Below the pieces are notes generated by a model, which saw only the letters and a list, made by a program, of their open reading frames with translations, searched no databases and had not been told where the DNA came from. The translations under genes and the position numbers were made by a program. This document shows positions 1 through 6,595 of a stretch of DNA of 25,830 nt, one piece after another. The first letter of the stretch is position 1. Each line of letters begins with the position of its first letter. Source of the stretch: a virus; the IMG/VR virus record IMGVR_UViG_3300032284_000558, positions 1 through 25,830 of that record. One strand, 5' to 3'.

Positions 1-57
1 CAACAATAAACAAATAGCGATTGCAGCTATAAACAATCCATTAGTAAGATTTTTCAT
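1..57 (-). CDS. Small secreted or membrane protein, N-terminal part only
   Basis: An ATG at 57 opens a frame that stays open to the window edge (19 codons visible). It begins M-K-N-L-T-N and is followed by a hydrophobic stretch (LFIAAIAICLLL), so the visible part is a signal peptide or membrane anchor. The start overlaps the stop of the next gene upstream as TAATG, the tight coupling used throughout this minus-strand run. The rest of the gene lies outside the window, so no function can be given. Confidence 0.6.
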   Translation of the reverse strand, partial: MKNLTNGLFIAAIAICLLL

Positions 58-302
58 TACTCATCATTGCCTCTAATTCGTTCAATGGTGTTACCAATAA
101 AGTATGCACCACACACTGCCATTACTGCTAACAATAATTGGAACATTGCCCATGGGATAATGAAGAATGGACCAAAAATTGCAAGCAGAACACCACCACC
201 GATAATGAAACGACGACCGAAATGGTTGTTCCATAGTTCGAGAAAATATGGTTGGACTTTCGCCCAACCGTTTGTAATATATGTTTTAATTTTATTCAAC
301 AT
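57..302 (-). CDS. Small inner-membrane protein, two predicted TM segments
   Basis: This 81-aa protein has an amphipathic, aromatic N-terminus (residues 1-30). Two hydrophobic segments follow: roughly 32-50 (IIGGGVLLAIFGPFFII) and 52-70 (AMFQLLLAVMAVCGAYFIG). The tail is short and charged. I do not recognise a family. It overlaps the upstream gene by 11 bp, has an AAGG-type ribosome site about 9 nt before its ATG, and overlaps the following gene by one base. It is therefore the middle gene of a three-gene coupled run driven by the promoter at 551-578. Its position among other early small membrane proteins fits envelope take-over or superinfection exclusion, but that is inference from context only. 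Confidence 0.75.
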   Translation of the reverse strand: MLNKIKTYITNGWAKVQPYFLELWNNHFGRRFIIGGGVLLAIFGPFFIIPWAMFQLLLAVMAVCGAYFIGNTIERIRGNDE

Positions 303-516
303 TAGTTTTTACCTTCATACCTAACTTGGCAAGGGTAATATTATGACCACGGATAGCTTCATCCTTGGTCTGATACCGTGCCTGAACATTGCTGTCGTTT
401 GGACCAAACAAGCATGTTTCATACTTATAGCCAAAGTCATAACCAATGTCAGGCATTTCAACAGTAGAAAGCCGCATGTCCCGATCTTCAGTAATAATCT
501 GCCACTGTTTTTCCAT
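292..516 (-). CDS. Conserved-looking small phage protein, unknown function
   Basis: This is a 74-aa soluble, mixed-charge protein without a signal peptide or membrane segment. An AGGAG ribosome site lies 6-7 nt before the ATG at 516. It is the first gene after the promoter at 551-578, so it should be expressed early at a good level. I recognise no motif. The C-terminal half, with K-D-E-A-I-R-G-H-N, looks like the last helix of a small alpha/beta fold. Confidence 0.75.
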   Translation of the reverse strand: MEKQWQIITEDRDMRLSTVEMPDIGYDFGYKYETCLFGPNDSNVQARYQTKDEAIRGHNITLAKLGMKVKTNVE

Positions 517-550
517 TAGATTTCTCCTAACGCAGTATTGTTGATAACTT

Positions 551-578
551 AGATTACCATACTATTATGGTTTGTCAA
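551..578 (-). promoter_or_regulatory. Early-type sigma70 promoter (P1)
   Basis: On the minus strand: TTGACA (578-573), 16-bp spacer, TAATCT (556-551) with a TG one base before the -10. The spacer holds a CCATA/TATGG inverted repeat. It drives the gene starting at 516. Confidence 0.75.
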
Positions 579-586
579 GAACTTTT

Positions 587-712
587 TTAACCACACCTAT
601 GAATTGCTACCATAGTATCATGATATGTGCATGACGCTACGGCAAAACATAGAAACAATGTTACGCAAATTGCTTTTATGCTTCTAAAAACTACACTGGT
701 ATCGTCTACCAT
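587..712 (-). CDS. 41-aa small lipoprotein
   Basis: The ATG at 712 lies 2 nt after the stop of the preceding gene, with GGAG about 10 nt upstream. The frame ends at TAA 587-589. The product has a 12-residue polar N-terminus, a hydrophobic core (AICVTLFLCFAVAS) and a lipobox V-A-S-C with the cysteine at residue 28. The mature peptide would be only 14 residues, beginning C-T-Y-H-D and containing one further cysteine. The signal peptide, ribosome site and tight spacing argue it is real. Very short lipoproteins are known in phages as Rz1-type spanins or exclusion factors. There is no proline-rich mature part as in Rz1 and no Rz partner overlapping it, so exclusion or an unknown envelope role is likelier. 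Confidence 0.6.
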   Translation of the reverse strand: MVDDTSVVFRSIKAICVTLFLCFAVASCTYHDTMVAIHRCG

Positions 713-714
713 GA

Positions 715-903
715 TTATTCAACTCCAAAATGTTCTTTGATAAATCCACCTACGGGACAGAATCCCGCATTATAATTGTCATCTGCAAGTTTAGCACATT
801 CCTTAATAATCAACTCGGCAAACTTATCCAATGTATCTGGATGTATGCTACTGAGATATACAATACCACTTTTTTCAGCAAGTTCTTTAATTCGTTCGTT
901 CAT
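715..903 (-). CDS. Small phage protein with FAELI-type helix (paralogue of the upstream gene)
   Basis: This 62-aa protein begins M-N-E-R-I-K-E-L-A-E. The ATG at 903 is preferred over the GTG at 906 because GGAG sits 9-10 nt before it and it overlaps the upstream stop as TGATG. It contains K-F-A-E-L-I-I-K-E-C-A, the hallmark of a widespread family of very short proteins in T4-like and other myophages, usually near early operons and of unknown function. It ends G-F-I-K-E-H-F-G-V-E, closely matching the end of the neighbouring gene (L-R-M-R-F-G-V-K). The pair is therefore probably a tandem duplication. Confidence 0.8.
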   Translation of the reverse strand: MNERIKELAEKSGIVYLSSIHPDTLDKFAELIIKECAKLADDNYNAGFCPVGGFIKEHFGVE

Positions 904-1139
904 CACTTAACTCCAAACCGCATACGCAATAACTGTGCCGCCTCATCACCAGTTAAACTGGACGAACCATACTCTAATTCTAACTTGCTGGCACATTCAC
1001 AAATAATCAACGTGGCAAACTCTTCCAAGTTGCCTTCACCGTATCCCAACTTATCAATAGTGCAACCAGCACGTTCAGCAAGCGATATGATATTATCGTT
1101 CACCTTAATCTGTTTTAGCTGTTCTCTCCAATCGTTCAT
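903..1139 (-). CDS. Small phage protein with FATLI-type helix (paralogue of the downstream gene)
   Basis: This 78-aa protein starts at the ATG at 1139, which overlaps the stop of the RNA ligase gene as TGATG and follows a GGAG at 8-9 nt. The GTG at 1142 is less likely. Its core E-E-F-A-T-L-I-I-C-E-C-A is the same helix as in the gene below it, and both end F-G-V-[KE]. It differs by about 20 extra N-terminal residues (W-R-E-Q-L-K-Q-I) before the shared I-x-x-L-A-E segment. Function is unknown. Co-transcription with the ligase is clear from the overlap. Confidence 0.8.
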   Translation of the reverse strand: MNDWREQLKQIKVNDNIISLAERAGCTIDKLGYGEGNLEEFATLIICECASKLELEYGSSSLTGDEAAQLLRMRFGVK

Positions 1140-2317
1140 CACACATCTCCATCAAATGCATAGTTCCACTTGAAGCCACCCCATAACGAGCGAGCCTCAT
1201 CGACCTTAGTTTGCGTCCCAAGGTGCTTGGTGATAGTGTCAAGAACCATCTTACGAGTGTCCTTGCCATCAAACTTGCCAAACACGATACCTGACACAAA
1301 CGGGTCATTTTGCTTAACAGTTGGCATCCATGTCAATGCAAACTGCTTACGGTCCATGCCGTGCGATACAACCATACCAAAGTAGTGGTCATATGCCTTT
1401 ACAACACGATCTACGCCCGTCCAGAAGTCAGTTTCAAACGCCTCTACACGTTTACGATCATCATCTAACATGAATGCCTTAGTGTCATCCATCTTTTCAG
1501 TGATAAGCAATTCGATAACATTCTTCTCGTGAAGAAGATTGTCCTTGGTCTTGTGGATACGCACATACCAGTCACCCTTGACCTTGACCATGTGACCATC
1601 GTCAAAGCGGATTACCCAACCTTCCATGCCTTCCGTAGCACGAGTTTCAGCAATCAAGTGTTCCATGTTAGCAGTCGTGCCATCATACGCCTTGACAACT
1701 TCAACGCCAAACTTCTTGCCATATGCTTGCAGCCAATCATGATTTACATAATCACCCTTACGAGTGTCACGAACAGCAATCAGCACTAGACGATCATCAG
1801 GATAATCCACGACGATACGCTGCTTACGTGAGCACCATTCAAAGATAGGAGTCCATCCTGAGTCTAAGCACCAACGAGCAAACGTATCGTACTCTGGATG
1901 ACGAGCCACAAACTCTTCTGCTTGCATGGATACCTCAGTGATGCCCATTTTCGTGCCAAAACGCAGTCCTGCATCGGTAACAACAGGAGTTATCATTGAC
2001 CCGTCAAGTTTTTCAAGGATAACATGCGGCTTACCCAAGTCAATGTGTTGGACCTGAGTTTCATCACGTTCATTCACGTTAAAGAACTTGTGCAAACGAC
2101 GTGACATGATGGTACCATCAGGATAGAACAGCATACCACGGCATTCACGACGAATAGCATCTGCCTCAGTTTCTACAGGCGGAAAAGTATCTGCAAGATT
2201 TACATGGTAATTTACTACCATGTATTCTCCACGATCATTGATTGCAAATTCATCCCGTCCTTCAATAGCAGGACGAACTTCGTCAAGGTGGTCGATACGG
2301 GGAAATTTATACTGCAT
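1139..2317 (-). CDS. rnlA: RNA ligase, T4 Rnl1 family
   Basis: An ATP-dependent RNA ligase of 392 aa (T4 Rnl1 is 374). It joins 3'-OH and 5'-phosphate RNA ends and in T4 re-seals tRNAs cut by host anticodon nucleases. Visible elements in order: E-C-R-G (58-61) and H-K-F-F-N (76-80) before the active site; motif I E-K-L-D-G-S with nucleophile K103; a motif III-type P-I-F-E-W (157-161); motif IV E-G-W-V-I-R-F (232-238); and motif V V-K-V-K (244-247). A C-terminal domain of about 140 residues would give RNA specificity. The start has GGAG 6 nt upstream, and the gene is first behind promoter 2337-2364. A polynucleotide kinase that would prepare ends for it lies at 10085-10558, in a different operon. 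Confidence 0.93.
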   Translation of the reverse strand: MQYKFPRIDHLDEVRPAIEGRDEFAINDRGEYMVVNYHVNLADTFPPVETEADAIRRECRGMLFYPDGTIMSRRLHKFFNVNERDETQVQHIDLGKPHVILEKLDGSMITPVVTDAGLRFGTKMGITEVSMQAEEFVARHPEYDTFARWCLDSGWTPIFEWCSRKQRIVVDYPDDRLVLIAVRDTRKGDYVNHDWLQAYGKKFGVEVVKAYDGTTANMEHLIAETRATEGMEGWVIRFDDGHMVKVKGDWYVRIHKTKDNLLHEKNVIELLITEKMDDTKAFMLDDDRKRVEAFETDFWTGVDRVVKAYDHYFGMVVSHGMDRKQFALTWMPTVKQNDPFVSGIVFGKFDGKDTRKMVLDTITKHLGTQTKVDEARSLWGGFKWNYAFDGDV

Positions 2318-2336
2318 GACTGTCTCCTATAAACCC

Positions 2337-2364
2337 ATAATAGCATGGGTCTATAGGATGTCAA
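2337..2364 (-). promoter_or_regulatory. Early-type sigma70 promoter (P2)
   Basis: On the minus strand: TTGACA (2364-2359), 16-bp spacer, TATTAT (2342-2337) with TGC before the -10. An A-rich run and TGC precede the -35. It drives the RNA ligase operon. Confidence 0.8.
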
Positions 2365-2367
2365 GCA

Positions 2368-4281
2368 TTATTTTTTTATAGTTTTGATGTGGGCAATGCC
2401 GAAGTTTTCACGACGTTTCCAGTAAATGTATTCCAAATACTGTGCCTCTGTAAGATTAACGTCGCCATTGTACTCAAACGTTACGTTAACTGGTGTATTG
2501 ATTGGGGTATCGAACAGTAGATAGTTGTAGAAATCATACTTATACTCACCGTATACTGGGTAATTCTTAATAGTATGATAGTCAATAACGCTCTTACGCT
2601 GGAAATCAAGTAGTTCATCAATGAAATCTTCGTCAATATTGTAACGAGATTTTACAAACTCTTTTGTTAATTGTAGAACATGGTCAATCTTATTATTGGA
2701 AATAATAGAAATAATAATCTTCCACATAAGGCTCATACGACGAATGGTAAATCCATTTACGTCAATCTTTTCGTTACCAGTACGCCAACTATCATAGAAC
2801 TTTTCAATGCTCCTAAACTCAGAGGCCATAAACTCGTCAGTCAGGTAATATTGATATAGGTTTTCATAGAAGTCTGCCCAAGTTACGCCATGCATCTTGT
2901 TTAAGACACGTGCAACATAACTGGTAATACCGTTTGTGTGCAGACCCATGATATAACATGAGAATGTAAGTGCTGCCTTGAAGTCTTCCTGTGGCATGTC
3001 CTTAGTAGCAACTGTAATTTCAACAGCTTCTTGTAGGTCATCAAAGTTATTCACACCATGGAAATAATCTGGTGCAAGAATAGACTCAATCTGGAACTCT
3101 TCTTTTTGTTTAAGATTAAGTTCAGCATTTTCAAGCAACATGCTAATCCACACTTCAATGCCGTTATGATTGCCAGCATCAAAGATACGATAGAAGTTCT
3201 TACGCCATGACTCCAGTGACTCGCCTGGCAATCCAAGAATGAGTTCACTGTATACAGGAATGTTAGCTTCTTCACATAGTTTGTAGATTTCACCTACACG
3301 ATTGATTTCAAGGTTCTTACGTTTAATGTTAGCCAACACGTCTTCATCAAGACTTTGGAAGGATACTGTCAAACCATAATTTGGGAAGTTACTATTAATG
3401 AACTTGCTGACAATTTCAACAACTTCTTTCTTTTGGTTTTTTGCATAGTTAATAACGTAGTTACGTGGATACCCGTATTTGTAATTGGTTTCAATTAACT
3501 TGTCAGCAATTAGCAAATCACGGTCTGGGAAAATACCAAAGTTAGCATCGCAGATTGTAAAGTGGTCTAACTTATTTTGACCCATCCATTCAATTTCTTC
3601 AAACACTCGAACAAGGTCAAAGTTTTTGATTTTACTCTGTGTAATACTGCCCCAATCGCAGAACGTGCACATGTATGGGCAACCACGATTGGTTTCTAAC
3701 ATACCATTCCACGTAACTGTTGGATTATCGGCTATAATTTTCTGGAACAGTCCGCTTGTATATGGACTTGGAATGTCATCTAACTTGTCAATACGACGGC
3801 TTGCACCAGTATCAATACGCTTACCACCACGATTTAGTAGTATACCTTTTACGGATTCTAAATTATCACGATTTAGCAGAATGTTTTTGAAACTAATTTC
3901 ACCCTCATTCTTGATGACAATATCCATAAAAGGATAGCGTTCAAAAATGTCAGCTTTTTCAATCTGTGGTTCTGGTCCACCAAATACTATTGTAATATGT
4001 GGATAACGTTCTTTGATAGTCTTAGCAAGTTTGTAATTGTAGTTACGGTTCCAAATGTATGTTGAGAAACCAATGATATCACTGTGCTTAAGTTTTTCAA
4101 CAGCAATTTCAATATCATCACGTCGCCATAGCATTTCCCCAAGTTCGTATTGTGAACTTACTTCAGGAAACTGATTGACGTAACTCCACAGCAAACCAAC
4201 CGAATATGGTAGGTAGTATGCGTTAAGGTGTGTTGGACCCTGTTGGAAATTTACACTTACGAAACTTACGATTTTTTTCAT
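2368..4281 (-). CDS. Radical SAM enzyme with B12-binding-like N-terminal domain (copy 1)
   Basis: A 637-aa Fe-S enzyme. Residues about 1-135 resemble the Rossmann-like cobalamin-binding domain of class-B radical SAM proteins (D-I-I-G-F-S at 68-73, I-V-F-G-G-P at 98-103, N-E-G-E at 125-128). I see no D-x-H-x-x-G lower-ligand motif, so any cobalamin would bind without a histidine ligand. The radical SAM core follows, with G-C-P-Y-M-C-T-F-C (C201, C205, C208) binding the [4Fe-4S] cluster, then D-A-N-F-G-I-F and a glycine-rich G-L-P-G-E-S strand. About 200 C-terminal residues are of unknown fold. The substrate is unknown. No Shine-Dalgarno precedes the ATG; instead a late-type box TCTAAATA ends 5 nt before it. 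It is clearly paralogous to the gene at 7500-9296. Confidence 0.85.
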   Translation of the reverse strand: MKKIVSFVSVNFQQGPTHLNAYYLPYSVGLLWSYVNQFPEVSSQYELGEMLWRRDDIEIAVEKLKHSDIIGFSTYIWNRNYNYKLAKTIKERYPHITIVFGGPEPQIEKADIFERYPFMDIVIKNEGEISFKNILLNRDNLESVKGILLNRGGKRIDTGASRRIDKLDDIPSPYTSGLFQKIIADNPTVTWNGMLETNRGCPYMCTFCDWGSITQSKIKNFDLVRVFEEIEWMGQNKLDHFTICDANFGIFPDRDLLIADKLIETNYKYGYPRNYVINYAKNQKKEVVEIVSKFINSNFPNYGLTVSFQSLDEDVLANIKRKNLEINRVGEIYKLCEEANIPVYSELILGLPGESLESWRKNFYRIFDAGNHNGIEVWISMLLENAELNLKQKEEFQIESILAPDYFHGVNNFDDLQEAVEITVATKDMPQEDFKAALTFSCYIMGLHTNGITSYVARVLNKMHGVTWADFYENLYQYYLTDEFMASEFRSIEKFYDSWRTGNEKIDVNGFTIRRMSLMWKIIISIISNNKIDHVLQLTKEFVKSRYNIDEDFIDELLDFQRKSVIDYHTIKNYPVYGEYKYDFYNYLLFDTPINTPVNVTFEYNGDVNLTEAQYLEYIYWKRRENFGIAHIKTIKK

Positions 4282-4286
4282 GGGAA

Positions 4287-4313
4287 TATTTAGATTATAG
4301 GTTTATCATAAAC
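4287..4313 (-). promoter_or_regulatory. Late-type promoter abutting radical SAM 1, with upstream palindrome
   Basis: The minus strand reads TCTAAATA (4294-4287), then five bases, then ATG (4281). A perfect palindrome GTTTAT-C-ATAAAC lies at 4301-4313, just upstream of the box. T4-type late transcripts start about 6 nt after the box, which would place the start at or next to the ATG. The box is a weaker match than the plus-strand ones. Confidence 0.45.
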
Positions 4314-4314
4314 A

Positions 4315-4350
4315 TAAAAAGGGGTGCTGTCAATTTAATAACAGCACCCT
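4315..4350 (-). terminator. Rho-independent terminator
   Basis: The 9-bp stem GGGTGCTGT (4322-4330) / ACAGCACCC (4341-4349) has a 10-nt loop and is followed on the minus strand by TTTTT (4320-4316). It ends the operon coming from 5611 and separates it from the radical SAM gene. Confidence 0.85.
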
Positions 4351-4374
4351 GCATTATATTATTTTATTGTTATT

Positions 4375-4878
4375 TTACTTACGAGACTCTTTTGGATACG
4401 TCAACACGATAATACGTGGTTCAATATACTGTGGTTCAACCTTATCACTACCTGGAACCTTACACAGCACCCACGTTCCTTCGGCAGAGGCGGGACTAAA
4501 CAAACCATTTGGATCGGCCTGTGGAAGTGTTGCATACCCAGCCTGAGAACGTTCTACAATCTTTTGTGGATTAGTAAACTGTGTGGCAGAACTAATACCG
4601 TATCCAATGCTATCACAAATCTTCTCACCAATATTGCCGTTCATATCACCTGCAAGATAGGTGTATGTATTCGGTGTCTTATCACGCAACTCAAGAATGT
4701 CTTTAAGAATACGTTTCTCAGCAAACTTGGTAATAGCTGGCATACCAACCGTCATATTACCCTGTTGTGCAAGTGCTTCCTGTGCTTGCTTCTGCACCTG
4801 ATCACTATTCGGAGAGGCATCACATGCAGTAAGACCAAGCGTGGCAAGACCAACCATACCCATAATAAACTTATTCAT
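4375..4878 (-). CDS. Phage lipoprotein
   Basis: A 167-aa protein with a type II signal peptide: M-N-K-F, a hydrophobic core, and lipobox L-T-A-C with C19 as the lipidated cysteine. The start at 4878 is preferred because AGGTG lies 6 nt upstream; ATG 4884 and GTG 4887 are possible alternatives. The mature part contains segments I recall from a lipoprotein family common in myophages: V-G-M-P-A-I, L-K-D-I-L-E-L-R-D, T-Y-T-Y-L, C-D-S-I-G-Y-G-I, F-T-N-P-Q-K-I, A-D-P-N-G-L-F-S-P and Y-I-E-P-R. Function is not established; a role in altering the infected cell envelope or blocking superinfection is plausible. It is last in a four-gene operon and is followed by a strong terminator. Confidence 0.85.
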   Translation of the reverse strand: MNKFIMGMVGLATLGLTACDASPNSDQVQKQAQEALAQQGNMTVGMPAITKFAEKRILKDILELRDKTPNTYTYLAGDMNGNIGEKICDSIGYGISSATQFTNPQKIVERSQAGYATLPQADPNGLFSPASAEGTWVLCKVPGSDKVEPQYIEPRIIVLTYPKESRK

Positions 4879-4890
4879 GTTCATCACCTA

Positions 4891-5211
4891 TTAGTTTCCA
4901 AGAGAGTTATAGAATACTTGCAGATCATTCGGCAAGCGGTTACGATCAAAAACTTCAAACCGATGCTGTATAAGTGCCTTCATAGCACCACGATGTTCAG
5001 TATCAGCAGCATTATATTCACGTTGCAAGTCATACAAGTCACGCAACATGCCGTCATTATAAGCCTGACTTTGCTTAAATGTATCATAACGAACTTGCTC
5101 ATACCGTGGAGCAAAGAACTTATACGACTCATAGCCAAGGAAGCTAATACCCATGATAACAGCAATACCAAAGATTACTGCACCGACTGCACTAAAAAGA
5201 TCACGCATCAT
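4891..5211 (-). CDS. Small membrane protein, one N-terminal TM helix
   Basis: A 106-aa protein with one transmembrane segment at about residues 8-28 (VGAVIFGIAVIMGISFLGY). A soluble, probably coiled, C-terminal part carries Y-D-T-F-K-Q-S-Q-A-Y-N-D-G-M and R-L-P-N-D-L-Q. These motifs resemble a small family found in enterobacterial and other myophages with no assigned function. The ATG at 5211 overlaps the stop of the gene upstream as ATGA, with AGG about 8 nt before it. A second ATG immediately follows. It is part of the envelope-protein operon from promoter 5637-5664. Confidence 0.8.
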   Translation of the reverse strand: MMRDLFSAVGAVIFGIAVIMGISFLGYESYKFFAPRYEQVRYDTFKQSQAYNDGMLRDLYDLQREYNAADTEHRGAMKALIQHRFEVFDRNRLPNDLQVFYNSLGN

Positions 5212-5387
5212 TTACCTACCTTTACAGAAAGCAAACTTCCAAGAATAACTGCTGCGAACCAAGTTTCAACAGTATACGGAATATTTGCAACAGGGAACAG
5301 TGTATTCACTGCCCAAATTGTAGCAAGTGGTCCTGCAATAATCAACAGGGCAGCAAGTGCTACAAATACCAACGTATCAATGTTCAT
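5208..5387 (-). CDS. 59-aa membrane protein with two hydrophobic segments
   Basis: The ATG at 5387 lies just after the stop (5392-5390) of the gene upstream, with GGAG about 9 nt before it. The product is almost entirely hydrophobic: residues about 5-30 (TLVFVALAALLIIAGPLATI) and 42-56 (WFAAVILGSLLSV), with a short N-I-P-Y-T-V link between. The stop overlaps the next ATG as ATGA. The tight coupling on both sides and proper ribosome site support it as a real gene. A two-helix hairpin of this size could be a holin-like or exclusion protein; with an early-type promoter, exclusion or an envelope role is likelier. No family recognised. Confidence 0.75.
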   Translation of the reverse strand: MNIDTLVFVALAALLIIAGPLATIWAVNTLFPVANIPYTVETWFAAVILGSLLSVKVGK

Positions 5388-5389
5388 TT

Positions 5390-5611
5390 TTATACTCCAA
5401 AGGTTGTCATGGCATCGTCATGCTTTTCCATAGCATATGCCATATCGTCATAATATTTTGCCTCGTCAAGGCGACTTGCATAATCATGAAGGTCATCTGC
5501 CACAAAGCAGATTTCTGCCAAAATGTCACTGCGAGTCTTATCAAATGTATTGCAGTAACGAACAAGGGCTTCGAGACGATTGGCAAGAGCAAATGCTTCG
5601 GTGGATTTCAT
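5390..5611 (-). CDS. Small soluble helical protein, unknown
   Basis: A 73-aa acidic, helix-rich protein starting M-K-S-T-E-A-F-A-L-A-N-R-L-E-A-L. The ATG at 5611 has GGAG 7 nt upstream and is preferred over the in-frame ATG at 5623, which lies upstream of that site. It is the first gene after promoter 5637-5664 and shares the operon with two membrane proteins and a lipoprotein. There is no signal peptide or recognised motif. Confidence 0.75.
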   Translation of the reverse strand: MKSTEAFALANRLEALVRYCNTFDKTRSDILAEICFVADDLHDYASRLDEAKYYDDMAYAMEKHDDAMTTFGV

Positions 5612-5636
5612 GGCTATCTCCATTGCTTATATTCTT

Positions 5637-5664
5637 ACAATATCACAGAATTATACGGTGTCAA
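5637..5664 (-). promoter_or_regulatory. Early-type sigma70 promoter (P3)
   Basis: On the minus strand: TTGACA (5664-5659), 16-bp spacer, TATTGT (5642-5637) preceded by TGA. The run TGTGATATTGT is shared with the promoter at 12190-12217. AAATAATGC precedes the -35. It drives the membrane-protein operon. Confidence 0.8.
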
Positions 5665-5689
5665 GCATTATTTTTAAGGTTGGGGAATA

Positions 5690-6292
5690 TTATTCCCCAC
5701 CTTCTTCGCCATCATCTGAATCTTCAGCATCGTCCATTTCAGCATAGTCTGCAAACTGCTGTTCAAGATCATAATATTCACGAAGGTCAGCAGGAATATC
5801 TTCCAGATTTGACGGGTCGCTATAATCCAAGTCATAGCAATCATCATCGCCGTCATTGTAACGACCAACAAAGCCCATGCCTTCCTCAAGGTAATGTGCA
5901 TCTACAGTGAAGCCAAACACGTCTTCCATTGCACGATAAAATGCAATAGGTGGTGCCCATGCACTGTCAAATCCAAGGGAAATGGTAGTAGCCCCATCGG
6001 TGAGTTCAAGTTCGTCGTATTCGCTATCAGAACCAACGTCCCACTTGGTACCCCAATTATCAATGTTCCATTCATACCAACTTGGATAGCCATATTTTTC
6101 GGTATTTTCAGCAGTAATAGCTGCTGAACGTTCTTGCCAACCTTCGCCAGTTTCGGCTTCACGGCTCAAGTCTGGCGGTGTGGGAAGAAATTCGGCAAAC
6201 AGCTTGCCCTCATTGTATCCTTTGGCAATACGCACAATCATATCAGGGTTTTCGTGAGTAAGCGTAACTGAATTTTGGCACCAATTAGGCAT
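5690..6292 (-). CDS. YubB/API92A-like (DUF1281-type) protein
   Basis: A 200-aa protein beginning M-P-N-W-C-Q-N-S-V-T-L-T. This opening is typical of the API92A/YubB family (ferredoxin-like fold) common on plasmids and phages. Later conserved parts include N-I-D-N-W-G-T-K-W-D-V and S-A-W-A-P-P-I, also typical of the family. The last 60 residues are strongly acidic (E-D-S-D-D-G-E-E-G-G-E). The biochemical role of the family is unknown. The start is supported by GGAG 8 nt upstream. It appears to be a single-gene unit under the promoter at 6325-6353. Confidence 0.88.
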   Translation of the reverse strand: MPNWCQNSVTLTHENPDMIVRIAKGYNEGKLFAEFLPTPPDLSREAETGEGWQERSAAITAENTEKYGYPSWYEWNIDNWGTKWDVGSDSEYDELELTDGATTISLGFDSAWAPPIAFYRAMEDVFGFTVDAHYLEEGMGFVGRYNDGDDDCYDLDYSDPSNLEDIPADLREYYDLEQQFADYAEMDDAEDSDDGEEGGE

Positions 6293-6324
6293 AGGACATT
6301 CTCCTGTTTCAATACAATATAGTT

Positions 6325-6353
6325 ATACTACTATAGGATTTCTAATCTGTCAA
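6325..6353 (-). promoter_or_regulatory. Probable early-type promoter (P4), weaker -10
   Basis: On the minus strand: TTGACA (6353-6348) with best -10 TAGTAT (6330-6325) at 17 bp. It lacks the TGn extension of its sisters. The -35 overlaps the stop codon of the gene at 6350-6538. It would serve the YubB-like gene. Confidence 0.55.
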
Positions 6354-6538
6354 TCCTTTTCTGGAGGAATTAGGGATTTTTTACGTGGTCTGCCCCACTG
6401 ACTTTTTTGATCGGCTGGTTCGGTTCGTTGGCCCATGGGAATCTGTTTTATTACACCGCCACGGGCTAAAAACTCTGCTACTGCTGCGTCGGCTTGTTCT
6501 TGCGGAGTGCGACCTTTATCGTCTACCTGACTTCCCAA
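6350..6538 (-). CDS. Small phage protein with GGVIKQIPMG motif
   Basis: A 62-aa basic protein with a TTG start at 6538 and GGAG about 8 nt upstream; no ATG is available before the conserved part. The order D-K-G-R-T-P-Q-E-Q-A-D-A-A, F-L-A-R-G-G-V-I-K-Q-I-P-M-G, and a W-G-R-P-R-K-K tail resembles very short phage and prophage proteins with F-L-x-x-G-G-x-[IV]. These are sometimes annotated as regulators without proof. The basic tail could contact nucleic acid. Expression source is unclear, as no good promoter is visible in 6539-6595. Confidence 0.65.
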   Translation of the reverse strand: MGSQVDDKGRTPQEQADAAVAEFLARGGVIKQIPMGQRTEPADQKSQWGRPRKKSLIPPEKD

Positions 6539-6595
6539 TTACTATTCTCCAAAATGTGTGATACAAGATATATATGACAGAATTAAGGTAGCATA

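Noticed and set aside
4564-5433. Long plus-strand open frame of 289 codons opposite the lipoprotein and membrane-protein operon
   Set aside because: It lies antisense to four tightly coupled genes with ribosome sites, has a Cys/His/Ile-rich composition typical of a reversed frame, and no ribosome site of its own.
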